From positions 1 through 64,000 of the forward strand of contig PAAX01000010.1 of assembly GCA_002698995.1 (NCBI GenBank): a stretch of DNA of 64,000 nucleotides. Direction: 5' to 3'. The notes under the pieces were generated by a model. It had not been told where the DNA came from. It searched no databases and saw only the letters and a list, made by a program, of their open reading frames with translations. The stretch's first letter is position 1. Every line of letters starts with the position of its first letter. Below, piece by piece: positions 10,186-18,383 of the stretch. The stretch comes from Ignavibacteriota bacterium (GTDB lineage: Bacteria; Bacteroidota; Ignavibacteria; Ignavibacteriales; Melioribacteraceae). The translations under genes were made by a program, and so were the position numbers.

Positions 10186-10203
10186 ATAACCCAAAAGGGT
10201 CAA
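10186..10203. promoter_or_regulatory. Candidate operator ACCC-N4-GGGT upstream of UnbV gene
   Basis: ATAACCCAAAAGGGTCAA is an inverted repeat with half-sites TAACCC and GGGTCA, 58 bases before the UnbV start. It differs by one spacer base from the copy at 13930-13947 upstream of the sensor kinase. The response regulator encoded between them is the obvious candidate binder; that is inference. Confidence 0.5.
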
Positions 10204-10206
10204 TTA

Positions 10207-10824
10207 TTAAACTAATCTTTCTTTTATAGCTTTTGCAACTGCTTCTGATTTTGAATGGACTTCAAGTTTTCGATAAATGCTTTTGATATGTCTTCTTACA
10301 GTTTCTTCACTAATAAATAATGCTTCTGCAATTACTTTGTAACTGGAACCTTTAACTAATTCGTTTAATACTTCAAATTCTCGCGGAGTAAGCTCAGGTG
10401 GAGGTTGAATTTTAAATGAACCAACAACCATTCTTGCTATTTGAGAGCTCATTGGAGCACCGCCGTCATAAGCTTCTTTAATTGCATCTAAAATTCTTGT
10501 TGGTGATGAATCCTTTGTAAGATAACCTGTCGCACCCGCGCAGAGTGCATCAAAAACATATTGATCATTCTCATGAATTGATAAAACAAGAATATCTAAC
10601 GAAGAGTATTTTTTTTTGATAAGTTTTATACATTCTATACCATTTACTTCAGGCAGACCAATATCCATCAATACAATATCCGGAATTTCATTATCAAAAT
10701 ATTTTAATGATTCTTTACAATTTGGGAAGGTAGCAATACAGGAAAAACCGGGAGTTCCGTTAATTAATAAACTTAAATTTTCTCTTATTTCATCATCATC
10801 TTCTACAATCGCAACTGAAATCAT
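10207..10824 (-). CDS. NarL/LuxR-type response regulator
   Basis: This is a two-domain cytoplasmic transcription factor of 205 residues. The receiver domain has the acidic pocket VEDDDE (residues 7-12), phospho-acceptor D54 in VLMDIG and K104 in YLTKDSS. The LuxR-type helix-turn-helix spans about 144-200 (LTPREFEVLNELVKG, then SEETVRRHIKSIYRKL). It lies 64 bases downstream of the propeller sensor kinase on the same strand, so the two form a cognate pair. HisKA_3 kinases characteristically pair with NarL-type regulators, which fits. Its likely targets are the paired inverted repeats upstream of the kinase and the UnbV protein. Confidence 0.92.
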   Translation of the reverse strand: MISVAIVEDDDEIRENLSLLINGTPGFSCIATFPNCKESLKYFDNEIPDIVLMDIGLPEVNGIECIKLIKKKYSSLDILVLSIHENDQYVFDALCAGATGYLTKDSSPTRILDAIKEAYDGGAPMSSQIARMVVGSFKIQPPPELTPREFEVLNELVKGSSYKVIAEALFISEETVRRHIKSIYRKLEVHSKSEAVAKAIKERLV

Positions 10825-10888
10825 AAATTGCTGACCGAATTTTTATTGATTGCATGAAGTTAATAAACAAACAATAAAAGTAAAAATT

Positions 10889-13879
10889 CTAATTTAAGCT
10901 TGCCTCGAAATAAATTTTAGTCCCTTTTTTAAGCGATGAATCAACAACTAATTTTCCGTTTATTATATTTGCTCTATTATTCATGCTCTTTAATCCTCTG
11001 CCAAAATTAAATTTATTCTCTTCAATTCCAATCCCATCGTCTTCAAGCTCAATAGAAATTCGATTCTCTACAAAATTAAATTTCAAGCTGACATTCTGTG
11101 AGCCGGAATATTTTAGCGAATTGTTCATTGCCTCTTTGAAAATAAAAATCATATTTCTTTTGTAGTCCATAGGTATATGTATTTTTTCAAAATTTTGGTT
11201 AATTCCATTTACTCGAAAATTAATGCCGGTTTTACTAAAAAACTCCTCTCCAAAATCCTTTATTCTTAGTGCCACATCGTAATAAGAATCTTTGTTTGGA
11301 TCTAATGTCCATATAAAATCTTTTACTCCAAAACTTAATGACGACGATAATTCGGAAATCTTCTTTAAATAATCCTTTGTTCCGGATTCCTGTTCAATTG
11401 AGGCTCTTTTTAATAATTCACTATAAAGAGAAATTTTTGTTATTCTATGACCAAGTTCATCATGAAAATCATCAGCAGCTTTTTTTCTTAACTTTTTTTC
11501 CTCTTCTTCTCTAATTTTTTGTATAAGTAATAGTCTTTTAATTTTTCTTTTATGATAAAGAATAAATGATAGAATTAGTAAGATAACTGCCAATAATGAT
11601 ATTAAAATTAGAAACCAAATTGTTTCCCAAAACGGTGGACTAATAATCAACTTCACTGCTTTTTCTCTATCGTTCCACATTCCATTATAATCAGTAGAAC
11701 TCATTATTATATTGTATTCACCGGGCGAAAGGTCAATTAAGTCAATTTGGCTGTTGAATCCTAAATAAATCCAATTAGTGTCAATTTCCGGAATTTTATA
11801 TCTATACTTTATTGCTTGAGGATAATTATAATCTAGAAGTGCAAAGCTGATTCTAATTTGGGAATCGTGATAATCAGCATAGTAAGAATTATTATTTTCT
11901 TCAGCTTGAATAAACCTGCCGTTTGAGTATTTCTCCACATTTGAAATTTCAATCGGAGAAGTTATTCCTTTAAAATTAGTAACGGAGAAGGAAGTATAAC
12001 CGTCAATCCCCCCAAATATCAGGCTCCCTTCACTTCTCCTAAAGTAAGAACCTGGAACAAACATATTGCTGTGCAATCCGCTATTAACATCATAATTTGT
12101 TATTATGTTTGTCCCTAAATCCAAAGAGCTTATTCCTTTTGAAGTACTTAAAAAGAGTTTATTATTACTTTGTAAAATTCCATTTATAACTGTATTACTA
12201 AGCCCGCTGCTTTCATCATAAAGAATGATTTCCCCGGTTTTTTTGTCAATCTTATTTAATCCGCCACCGGTTCCTAACCAAAAATTATCTTCATCTTCAT
12301 AAAATGAAAACATATAATTATTAGAAATAGAATTACTGTCAGTAATAGTTTTTTTTAGATAAGTAATTTTATCATCACTATTAATTTTGGTAATACCTTC
12401 ATAAGAACCAATCCAGATAGTCCCTTCGCTGTCTTCAAATAATGAAAGAACATAATCTCCAAGAATTTTATTTTTATATTTCTCATTAATATTTACAAAA
12501 TCATTTTTAGATTTATCAAAAAGAAAGACTCCATAATAATTACCAATCCACAACCTTTCCTTGCTATCTAAAAGTACTTTAAGAATATGATCATCTGTTA
12601 GACTAGAATTAGATTTACTAAATCGTTTAATTATGTTAAAAACTTTATCAGTTATTAAAAGCCCTTTATCAGTCCCGATAAAATATTGCTCACCATTTGT
12701 AAAAATCGAATTGATCGCTATCTCTTCGTTAGATATTAATTCAATTTTAGAAAGAGTGTTTTCTGAATCAGCAGAATATAATCCAGCATTAGTTGCAAGT
12801 ATTAATTGATTTACCTCCTTTTCAACTATTTGATTTACTCGTACAGTTTTATCAAAATTAATTTGTGCGGGAGTAAATATTCGATAATCTTTGTAAAGCT
12901 TTTGAACACCATTATTATAACTTCCAAGCCAAATTACTCCTGAGTTATCTCTACAAATCGAAATTATATTCGATAAATTTATTTTATCTGCTGAAGTATT
13001 TATCTCACTTAGGCTTTTTATAATTTTTTTTCTTATATCAAAAATGAAAAGATTGTTTGTGGAACCGATTAATATTTCCTCATCAGAAATGATCATATCG
13101 TTTACTTGTAAATCGGATTCAAATATTTTTTCATCAACTATTTTATTTTCATTTGAATCAAATGAATAGAGATTTTTATTGGTCCCAATCCATATTTTAT
13201 TTGTTTTATCCTCAACAAAAGATAAGATAGAACTGTTATTTAATTCATCACCTAGATCAACTTTAGTAAATTCATCTTTGGATTCATTAAAACTATAAAC
13301 ACCTCCTCTCGATGTTCCCACAAGAATTTCATTAGCTCTGCTTACAAATATTTTGTTGAGTCTTAATTCGTTGATACTATACGTGTTAATTTTGGTTTTA
13401 GAAATTTTTATAACCCCGGCATTATTTGTAACTACCCAGATGTTTTTCTTTTTATCCTGAGTAATACTCCAAATAATTCCGTCAAATGTTTCATTAACAT
13501 TTAGATCGCTGTTTGAAAATCTTATAAATTTATTTTGAGAAGGAATATATTTGTTTAATCCACCACCATAAGTTCCTATCCAAAAATTCCCTTCTGAATC
13601 TTCAAAAACTGCAGTTATATCATCATTAGAAAGTGAATTAATGTCGTTTGGGTTATAACGAAAGGTTTTATAACGAACTCCGTCATATTTTACTAAACCA
13701 AACATAGAGCCAAACCAAATAAATCCTTTGCTGTCTTGGTAAATTCGAAATACAGAATTATGAGTAATCCCCTCTTCAAATGAAATCTGTTCAGCCTTCA
13801 TTCTTGAAATCTGATTGCTTAATGATTCTGCCTTAATAAGAGAAAGTGAAGCAAAAATAATTACAACAAGTGTTTTCAT
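10889..13879 (-). CDS. Propeller-type sensor histidine kinase (Reg_prop/Y_Y_Y/HisKA_3)
   Basis: A 996-residue membrane sensor. A signal peptide (1-18) precedes a periplasmic region with repeated Reg_prop blades (DSKGFIWFGSMFGLVKYD, DSEGNFWIGTYGGGLNKY and others) that should form two seven-bladed propellers up to about residue 640. A Y_Y_Y domain (about 690-755) and one transmembrane helix (about 758-785) follow. In the cytoplasm there is a HisKA_3 domain with phospho-acceptor H806 in FHDELGH and an ATPase domain with N-box EAMNNSLKYS and DDGIGI. It has no fused receiver or AraC domain, unlike the hybrid kinases of Bacteroides; the separate regulator is next door. The ATG has the site TTTAGGAAAT. 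The ligand is unknown. Confidence 0.92.
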   Translation of the reverse strand: MKTLVVIIFASLSLIKAESLSNQISRMKAEQISFEEGITHNSVFRIYQDSKGFIWFGSMFGLVKYDGVRYKTFRYNPNDINSLSNDDITAVFEDSEGNFWIGTYGGGLNKYIPSQNKFIRFSNSDLNVNETFDGIIWSITQDKKKNIWVVTNNAGVIKISKTKINTYSINELRLNKIFVSRANEILVGTSRGGVYSFNESKDEFTKVDLGDELNNSSILSFVEDKTNKIWIGTNKNLYSFDSNENKIVDEKIFESDLQVNDMIISDEEILIGSTNNLFIFDIRKKIIKSLSEINTSADKINLSNIISICRDNSGVIWLGSYNNGVQKLYKDYRIFTPAQINFDKTVRVNQIVEKEVNQLILATNAGLYSADSENTLSKIELISNEEIAINSIFTNGEQYFIGTDKGLLITDKVFNIIKRFSKSNSSLTDDHILKVLLDSKERLWIGNYYGVFLFDKSKNDFVNINEKYKNKILGDYVLSLFEDSEGTIWIGSYEGITKINSDDKITYLKKTITDSNSISNNYMFSFYEDEDNFWLGTGGGLNKIDKKTGEIILYDESSGLSNTVINGILQSNNKLFLSTSKGISSLDLGTNIITNYDVNSGLHSNMFVPGSYFRRSEGSLIFGGIDGYTSFSVTNFKGITSPIEISNVEKYSNGRFIQAEENNNSYYADYHDSQIRISFALLDYNYPQAIKYRYKIPEIDTNWIYLGFNSQIDLIDLSPGEYNIIMSSTDYNGMWNDREKAVKLIISPPFWETIWFLILISLLAVILLILSFILYHKRKIKRLLLIQKIREEEEKKLRKKAADDFHDELGHRITKISLYSELLKRASIEQESGTKDYLKKISELSSSLSFGVKDFIWTLDPNKDSYYDVALRIKDFGEEFFSKTGINFRVNGINQNFEKIHIPMDYKRNMIFIFKEAMNNSLKYSGSQNVSLKFNFVENRISIELEDDGIGIEENKFNFGRGLKSMNNRANIINGKLVVDSSLKKGTKIYFEASLN

Positions 13880-13929
13880 ATTTCCTAAATCTTTTTTTTA
13901 TAATATAAGATATTTTTCCTAACAAGAAG

Positions 13930-13947
13930 ATAACCCAAACGGGTCAA
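13930..13947. promoter_or_regulatory. Candidate operator ACCC-N4-GGGT upstream of sensor kinase
   Basis: ATAACCCAAACGGGTCAA lies 50 bases upstream of the kinase ATG. It matches 17 of 18 bases of the site at 10186-10203, and the only difference is in the non-palindromic spacer. Matching half-sites, spacing and distance to the start argue for one regulator acting on both genes, probably with autoregulation of the kinase operon. Confidence 0.5.
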
Positions 13948-13970
13948 ATGAAATATTTTCTCATATTTGT

Positions 13971-13990
13971 AAATATTACATGTAATATTT
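13971..13990. promoter_or_regulatory. Perfect 20-base palindrome in divergent intergenic region
   Basis: AAATATTACATGTAATATTT is a perfect palindrome, 91 bases upstream of the kinase start and 226 bases upstream of the Crp/Fnr start. Symmetry suggests binding by a dimeric regulator. It resembles neither the classical Crp nor the Fnr consensus, so the binder is not assigned. The 337-base gap between the two genes holds this, the ACCC/GGGT site and the leader hairpin. Confidence 0.4.
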
Positions 13991-14117
13991 TCCAGTAAAA
14001 AAAAAAGGTTGTAAAATTATGCTTGATTTTCGATCAAAAACTCACTTTTTATTTCTTAAAAATTGGTACGTCATTTGTACCTTTAATAACGCACCCTCAA
14101 AAAGTGGAAGGTTTTAC

Positions 14118-14151
14118 GGCAGTAAGCTTATCACCCTCTAAGTTTACTGCC
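14118..14151 (+). promoter_or_regulatory. Leader hairpin upstream of Crp/Fnr gene
   Basis: GGCAGTAAGCTTA (14118-14130) pairs with TAAGTTTACTGCC (14139-14151) over 13 positions with one G-U wobble and an 8-base loop. It ends 65 bases before the Crp/Fnr ATG. No U tract follows (TTCCCTCCC), so it does not look like a simple terminator. A structured 5' leader or an operator are both possible. Confidence 0.4.
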
Positions 14152-14216
14152 TTCCCTCCCTTAACTTTCACTAATCATTTTAATTTCTTAGATTACAGTA
14201 TAATTCTGAGGTTTAA

Positions 14217-14897
14217 ATGAATTCCGAAAACTTACTTAATAATATTCCTTTGTTTGAAGATATATCCGAAGAAACATTAAACAAGATTGTATCATATGGA
14301 AATAAAATAATGTTTAAAAAGGATTCTACCATTCTTGTTGAATCAGAAGAAGGTACTGCACTTTTTTTTATAATCAAAGGAAAAGTTAAAGTTACACTTC
14401 AAAGTAAAGAAGGAAAGGAAGTAATTCTTTCTTTACTTAAAGAGAATGATTTTTTTGGAGAGATGGCTTTAATTGACGGCACAAATAGAGCTGCTACAAT
14501 TGTTGCATGTGAACCTACAGAATTATTTATAATAAAACGGGATGATTTTCTTAACTTATTAAAAACATATCCCGAAATTTCGATTTCATTACTTCAAGAA
14601 ATTTCAAAGAGATTACGTTTTGCAGATTTAATGATTAAATCTCTTTCATTAAATGATGCCGAAGGAAAAGTTGCCGTTGTTCTAAATCAATATGCGTTTG
14701 ATTATGGAAAAATTAAAAACGGTGTAGTAGAGATTGATAAAGCACCGACCCAGCAAGACATTGCAAAAATGGCCGGTACTTCAAGAGAAACAGTTAACAG
14801 AGTTCTTGGCACTTTTTCAAAAAAAGGGATGATTGAAATTGAAGGTTCAATCATAAGAATAATGAACTATGAGGAATTCACCCAGCTTTACTTATAA
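14217..14897 (+). CDS. Crp/Fnr-family transcriptional regulator
   Basis: This 226-residue regulator has an N-terminal cyclic-nucleotide-binding-type beta-roll (about 10-125, with GEMALIDGTNRAATIVA) and a C-terminal winged helix-turn-helix (about 150-215, with TQQDIAKMAGTSRETVNRVL). No FNR-type cysteine cluster is visible in the N-terminus, so an Fe-S oxygen sensor is unlikely. The GEMALIDGTNRAAT segment retains the glycine and glutamate of the nucleotide pocket. The start has the site CTGAGGTTTAA. It has a long untranslated region with a strong hairpin, and its stop abuts the stop of the convergent GNAT-nitrilase gene. Targets cannot be inferred. Confidence 0.92.
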   Translation: MNSENLLNNIPLFEDISEETLNKIVSYGNKIMFKKDSTILVESEEGTALFFIIKGKVKVTLQSKEGKEVILSLLKENDFFGEMALIDGTNRAATIVACEPTELFIIKRDDFLNLLKTYPEISISLLQEISKRLRFADLMIKSLSLNDAEGKVAVVLNQYAFDYGKIKNGVVEIDKAPTQQDIAKMAGTSRETVNRVLGTFSKKGMIEIEGSIIRIMNYEEFTQLYL

Positions 14898-16430
14898 TTA
14901 TTTCTTTAAAGTAACTTCGTAAAGATCCAGTCTTCTATCTTTCCAATTTAGTGTAGTTCCGCTTGTTCTATGTTTTTTAAGAATTTCCAAATCTACATCG
15001 TGCACAACAACAGTCTCAACATTTGGTGTACATTCGGCTGCTATTCCGTCTCTTGCAAAGGCAAAGTCTGAAGGAGTAAAAATTCCGGACTGTGCATATT
15101 GAATATCCATATTTTCTACTTGCGGTAAATTCCCAACTGTACCGGCAGCTGCAACATAAACTTGATTTTCAATACATCTAGCTTGAGCGCAATATCTAAC
15201 TCTTAAGTATCCTTTTCTCTCATCCGTACAAAAAGGAACAAAAATAATTTGAGCTCCTTTTTCAACAGCTATTCTGCTCAATTCCGGAAATTCAACATCA
15301 TAACAAATCTGAATATTTATTTTACCAACATCTGTATCAAATACTTCTACGTTATCACCGGGCTCAACTCCCCACCATTTCCTTTCATTTGGAGTGATAT
15401 GGATTTTATACTGCTTCCCAATTTCACCATTTCTCTTAAACAAAAAAGAAACATTATAAAGATGATCGTCTTCATTAATAAAGTGTGATCCTCCAATAAT
15501 GTTTATATTATATTTTATTGCAAGATTAGTAAACGCTTCTAAATATTGAGGAGTATAAGTAGCTAGTTCTCTGGCAGCAATACCGGGTCTTTTATTTTCA
15601 ATGAATGAAAGAAGTTGAGTAGTTAATAATTCCGGAAAAAGAACAAAATCACTTTTATAACCTGAAGCTACATCTACAAAGTATTCACATTGCTGAATAA
15701 ATTCTTCAAAGTTTGTTATGGGACGCATTCTATATTGAACTGTAGTAATTCTAACAGGTCTTGATATTTCATATTTTTTATTTGGATGAGGATTGTAATG
15801 AATATTAGTCCATTCCATAAAAGTTGCAAAACCAACTGATTCTTTATCAGACTTTAAATAATCCTTTATGATTCTCTTAATAACAAAACCATTAGCAAGT
15901 TGTGCAGTTAGCACTGGATCATAAACCGCTTTGTTGGTAACTTTTTCTACATACTCTTCTATTGATAATTCATCTTGATATTTATGATAGTTAGGAAGTC
16001 TTCCGCCAATAACAATTCTCATTAGATTTTTATCTCTAACCAATTTCTTTCTGGCTTCATAAAGTCTTCTGGCTAGTTTCATTCCTCTAAAATCCGGATC
16101 AACCATAATTTCGATTCCATACAAAGTATCTCCTTCTTCGTTATGGTTTCTAATGTAACCAGAATCAGAAATTGCAGCCCAAGAATGAAAATCGCTGTAA
16201 ATATTAAAATCAATTATAAGTGAAGTTGCCGAAGCGATAATTTCTCCTTCATACTCAACACAAAATTGTCCTTCTTTGAAAATATTAATTTGACTTTCTA
16301 CTTGCTCTTTATCCCACGGCTGCATACCCGGGAAGCATTTTAATTGAAGCTTTTTTATGGCTTCATAATCATCTAATTCTATATTCCTTACTTTTATAAT
16401 TTTTGCAAATTCGTCTAAGTTGTTTATCAT
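14898..16430 (-). CDS. GNAT acetyltransferase-carbon-nitrogen hydrolase fusion
   Basis: A natural two-domain protein of 510 residues. Residues about 10-200 form a GNAT domain with the acetyl-CoA loop DPDFRGMKLARRLY (111-124). Residues about 225-500 form a nitrilase-superfamily amidase with the complete catalytic triad E267 (FPELLT), K342 (YKIHI) and C376 (IQICYDVEFPE). This fusion is widespread in Bacteroidota and related phyla; its substrate is not established as far as I know. An amidase with an acetyltransferase suggests processing of a small amide or amine. The ATG has the site AAAAGGGCAGAATA. It has no same-strand neighbour within operon distance downstream. Confidence 0.9.
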   Translation of the reverse strand: MINNLDEFAKIIKVRNIELDDYEAIKKLQLKCFPGMQPWDKEQVESQINIFKEGQFCVEYEGEIIASATSLIIDFNIYSDFHSWAAISDSGYIRNHNEEGDTLYGIEIMVDPDFRGMKLARRLYEARKKLVRDKNLMRIVIGGRLPNYHKYQDELSIEEYVEKVTNKAVYDPVLTAQLANGFVIKRIIKDYLKSDKESVGFATFMEWTNIHYNPHPNKKYEISRPVRITTVQYRMRPITNFEEFIQQCEYFVDVASGYKSDFVLFPELLTTQLLSFIENKRPGIAARELATYTPQYLEAFTNLAIKYNINIIGGSHFINEDDHLYNVSFLFKRNGEIGKQYKIHITPNERKWWGVEPGDNVEVFDTDVGKINIQICYDVEFPELSRIAVEKGAQIIFVPFCTDERKGYLRVRYCAQARCIENQVYVAAAGTVGNLPQVENMDIQYAQSGIFTPSDFAFARDGIAAECTPNVETVVVHDVDLEILKKHRTSGTTLNWKDRRLDLYEVTLKK

Positions 16431-16470
16431 TATTCTGCCCTTTTAACTTGAGTTAAAAAGAATATACTAA

Positions 16471-16500
16471 AAATAAAAAAGGGTTTCCAATGAAACCCTT
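16471..16500 (-). terminator. Terminator after acyl-CoA ligase gene
   Basis: A perfect 9-base stem (AAGGGTTTC, 16479-16487, with GAAACCCTT, 16492-16500) and a 4-base loop, followed on the minus strand by TTTTATTTTTAG. It lies 26 bases past the ligase stop. Confidence 0.85.
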
Positions 16501-16526
16501 AATTTATAAGCTTTGTAAGGATGTTA

Positions 16527-18230
16527 TTACGTTTTAACCAAGTAGCGCTTTATTTTTTGAGTGGTTGTTTTCTCAAATTCATTTTCTCTGATATAGAATT
16601 TTTGAATTCGCTTGTAAGAAGTAAGCTGCTTATTTGTTTCATCAATTACATTAGCAATTGTTTTCTTAATTAAACTATCATCTATTGCAATATTTTGAGA
16701 TTCTGAAATTTGAATAAAAGCTTCTGCATCAACAACTATCTGTACTGCAATTGTTTCTCCTTGCTTATCATCATGTTCACCATAGACTAATGATTCCAAA
16801 ACAAATGGACTTCTATTTAATATATCTTCAATCTCTTCTGGAAAAACATTTTTACCCGATTTCGAAATAATTACATTTTTCTTTCTTCCTGAGATGTGAA
16901 GAAAGCCGTCTTTATCTAAGTATCCTAAATCACCGGTTTTAAACCAGCCGTCTTCAAATGCTTCTTTGGTAATGAAATCATTTTTATAATAACCAAGCAT
17001 AACATTATCACCTTTGGCATATACTTCACCAATTCCGTCTTGATCTTTATTTACAATTTTCAATTCAACCGAAGGTAAAGGAATTCCAGCGGCATCATCC
17101 TTAAAATTATCTAATTGATTTAATGCAAGAATGGGAGATGTTTCAGTTAATCCGTAACCTTGTAAAAAACTGAATCCAAATTCACGCAAACCCTTTGCAA
17201 CCAAAGGATCCGGAGCAGCACCTCCGGCAATAAATACTCGTATATGTCCACCAAATTTATTATGAATTTCCGCGAATAATTTTTTCTTGATATCCTTAAT
17301 TCCAACTGATTGAATAAAGTTAGTAGCTTTAACCAAAACCGGAACTACTTTTGATTTAACTTTATCATCGGAAATTGCTTTTGAAATTCTTTTAAACATT
17401 TTATCATACAGAAGAGGAACACCAAGTAAAATTGTGGCTTTCACTTTTTGAATATCATCAACAACTGTTTTCAATGATCTAGCATAGTGAATTGAAGAGC
17501 CGGCAAAAAGAGGACACATCATTCCGCATGTACATTCATATGTGTGATGTATTGGAAGCACTGATAAAAATCTATCTTCAGGATACATCATTAACATACT
17601 CAGCATATCATGTAGATTAGCAGCTAAATTTTTCTGACTTAACATTACTCCTTTAGCTCTGCCAAGTGAACCGGATGTAAATATTATTTCTGCTAAATCT
17701 TCCGGATTAATTTTTGGAAGTTCTTTATTAACTATAAGTTCACTTTCTTTTATTAACTTTTTCATCTCTAAAAAGTTTGAATCAGTTGATACTTCATCCA
17801 TGCAAATAAAATGCTTTAAGCGTTTTAAACTAATGTGAGTTGTTTCAAAAAGTTCTTTATATGATTCTGAAAAAATAATTACTTCAGCATCTGATTCATG
17901 GATAATATTGAATATTTCATTCTGATTGAGATTTTTATCAATTGGAACTGCAACATAATTGAAACACATTGTAGTTAAAAATGAGATTGACCATTGAACT
18001 CTATTTTCTCCTATAATTGCGATGTGTGTTCTTTCGTTAATACCTAGTTTCTTTAATGAGTTTCCGAATCTTTTAATATTATTTAGTAACTCTTCATAAG
18101 TAACTCTATTAATAGGTGTTATGTTTAGATCTTCCAATGCAAGTTTATCACTGAATCTTTCTGCACTATACAAAACCATTTCTTGAACAGAAGCAATTTT
18201 CTTAATCTTGTTAAGTTTAATTTCTTTCAT
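16527..18230 (-). CDS. AMP-dependent synthetase, long-chain acyl-CoA ligase type
   Basis: This 567-residue adenylate-forming enzyme activates a carboxylic acid with ATP and CoA. The ATP-binding loop IIFTSGSLGRAKGVMLS (about residue 190) is present. So are the YGLTETSP motif and the TGDLGYLDKDGFLHISGRKK hinge, with a downstream lysine near the C-terminus (TTTQKIKR). These fit a FadD-like fatty acyl-CoA synthetase, but the chain length of the substrate cannot be read. The start has the site AAGGAAATCAG. It stands alone between two terminators. The etfBA genes nearby could belong to the same beta-oxidation metabolism; that is inference. Confidence 0.88.
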   Translation of the reverse strand: MKEIKLNKIKKIASVQEMVLYSAERFSDKLALEDLNITPINRVTYEELLNNIKRFGNSLKKLGINERTHIAIIGENRVQWSISFLTTMCFNYVAVPIDKNLNQNEIFNIIHESDAEVIIFSESYKELFETTHISLKRLKHFICMDEVSTDSNFLEMKKLIKESELIVNKELPKINPEDLAEIIFTSGSLGRAKGVMLSQKNLAANLHDMLSMLMMYPEDRFLSVLPIHHTYECTCGMMCPLFAGSSIHYARSLKTVVDDIQKVKATILLGVPLLYDKMFKRISKAISDDKVKSKVVPVLVKATNFIQSVGIKDIKKKLFAEIHNKFGGHIRVFIAGGAAPDPLVAKGLREFGFSFLQGYGLTETSPILALNQLDNFKDDAAGIPLPSVELKIVNKDQDGIGEVYAKGDNVMLGYYKNDFITKEAFEDGWFKTGDLGYLDKDGFLHISGRKKNVIISKSGKNVFPEEIEDILNRSPFVLESLVYGEHDDKQGETIAVQIVVDAEAFIQISESQNIAIDDSLIKKTIANVIDETNKQLTSYKRIQKFYIRENEFEKTTTQKIKRYLVKT

Positions 18231-18346
18231 CTGATTTCCTTAATTAGACTTATATATCTTCAAAAATAGTGATAATTGTTTTTTAAGTAAAAGAAAAAGA
18301 GAATTAGTATTTCTAAAAAATGTAAGATTGATTCGAATTGTAAAGG

Positions 18347-18376
18347 AATGACCGGAGTTTTATTTCTCCGGTCATT
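18347..18376 (-). terminator. Hairpin after dipeptidase gene
   Basis: A perfect 11-base stem (AATGACCGGAG, 18347-18357, with CTCCGGTCATT, 18366-18376) and an 8-base loop lie just past the dipeptidase stop on the minus strand. The following U tract is weak (CCTTTAC). Confidence 0.65.
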
Positions 18377-18383
18377 GAATGAA

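Noticed and set aside
14023-14220. A 65-codon plus-strand frame in the Crp/Fnr leader
   Set aside because: It spans the leader hairpin, has low-complexity composition and overlaps the real start codon; no ribosome binding site.
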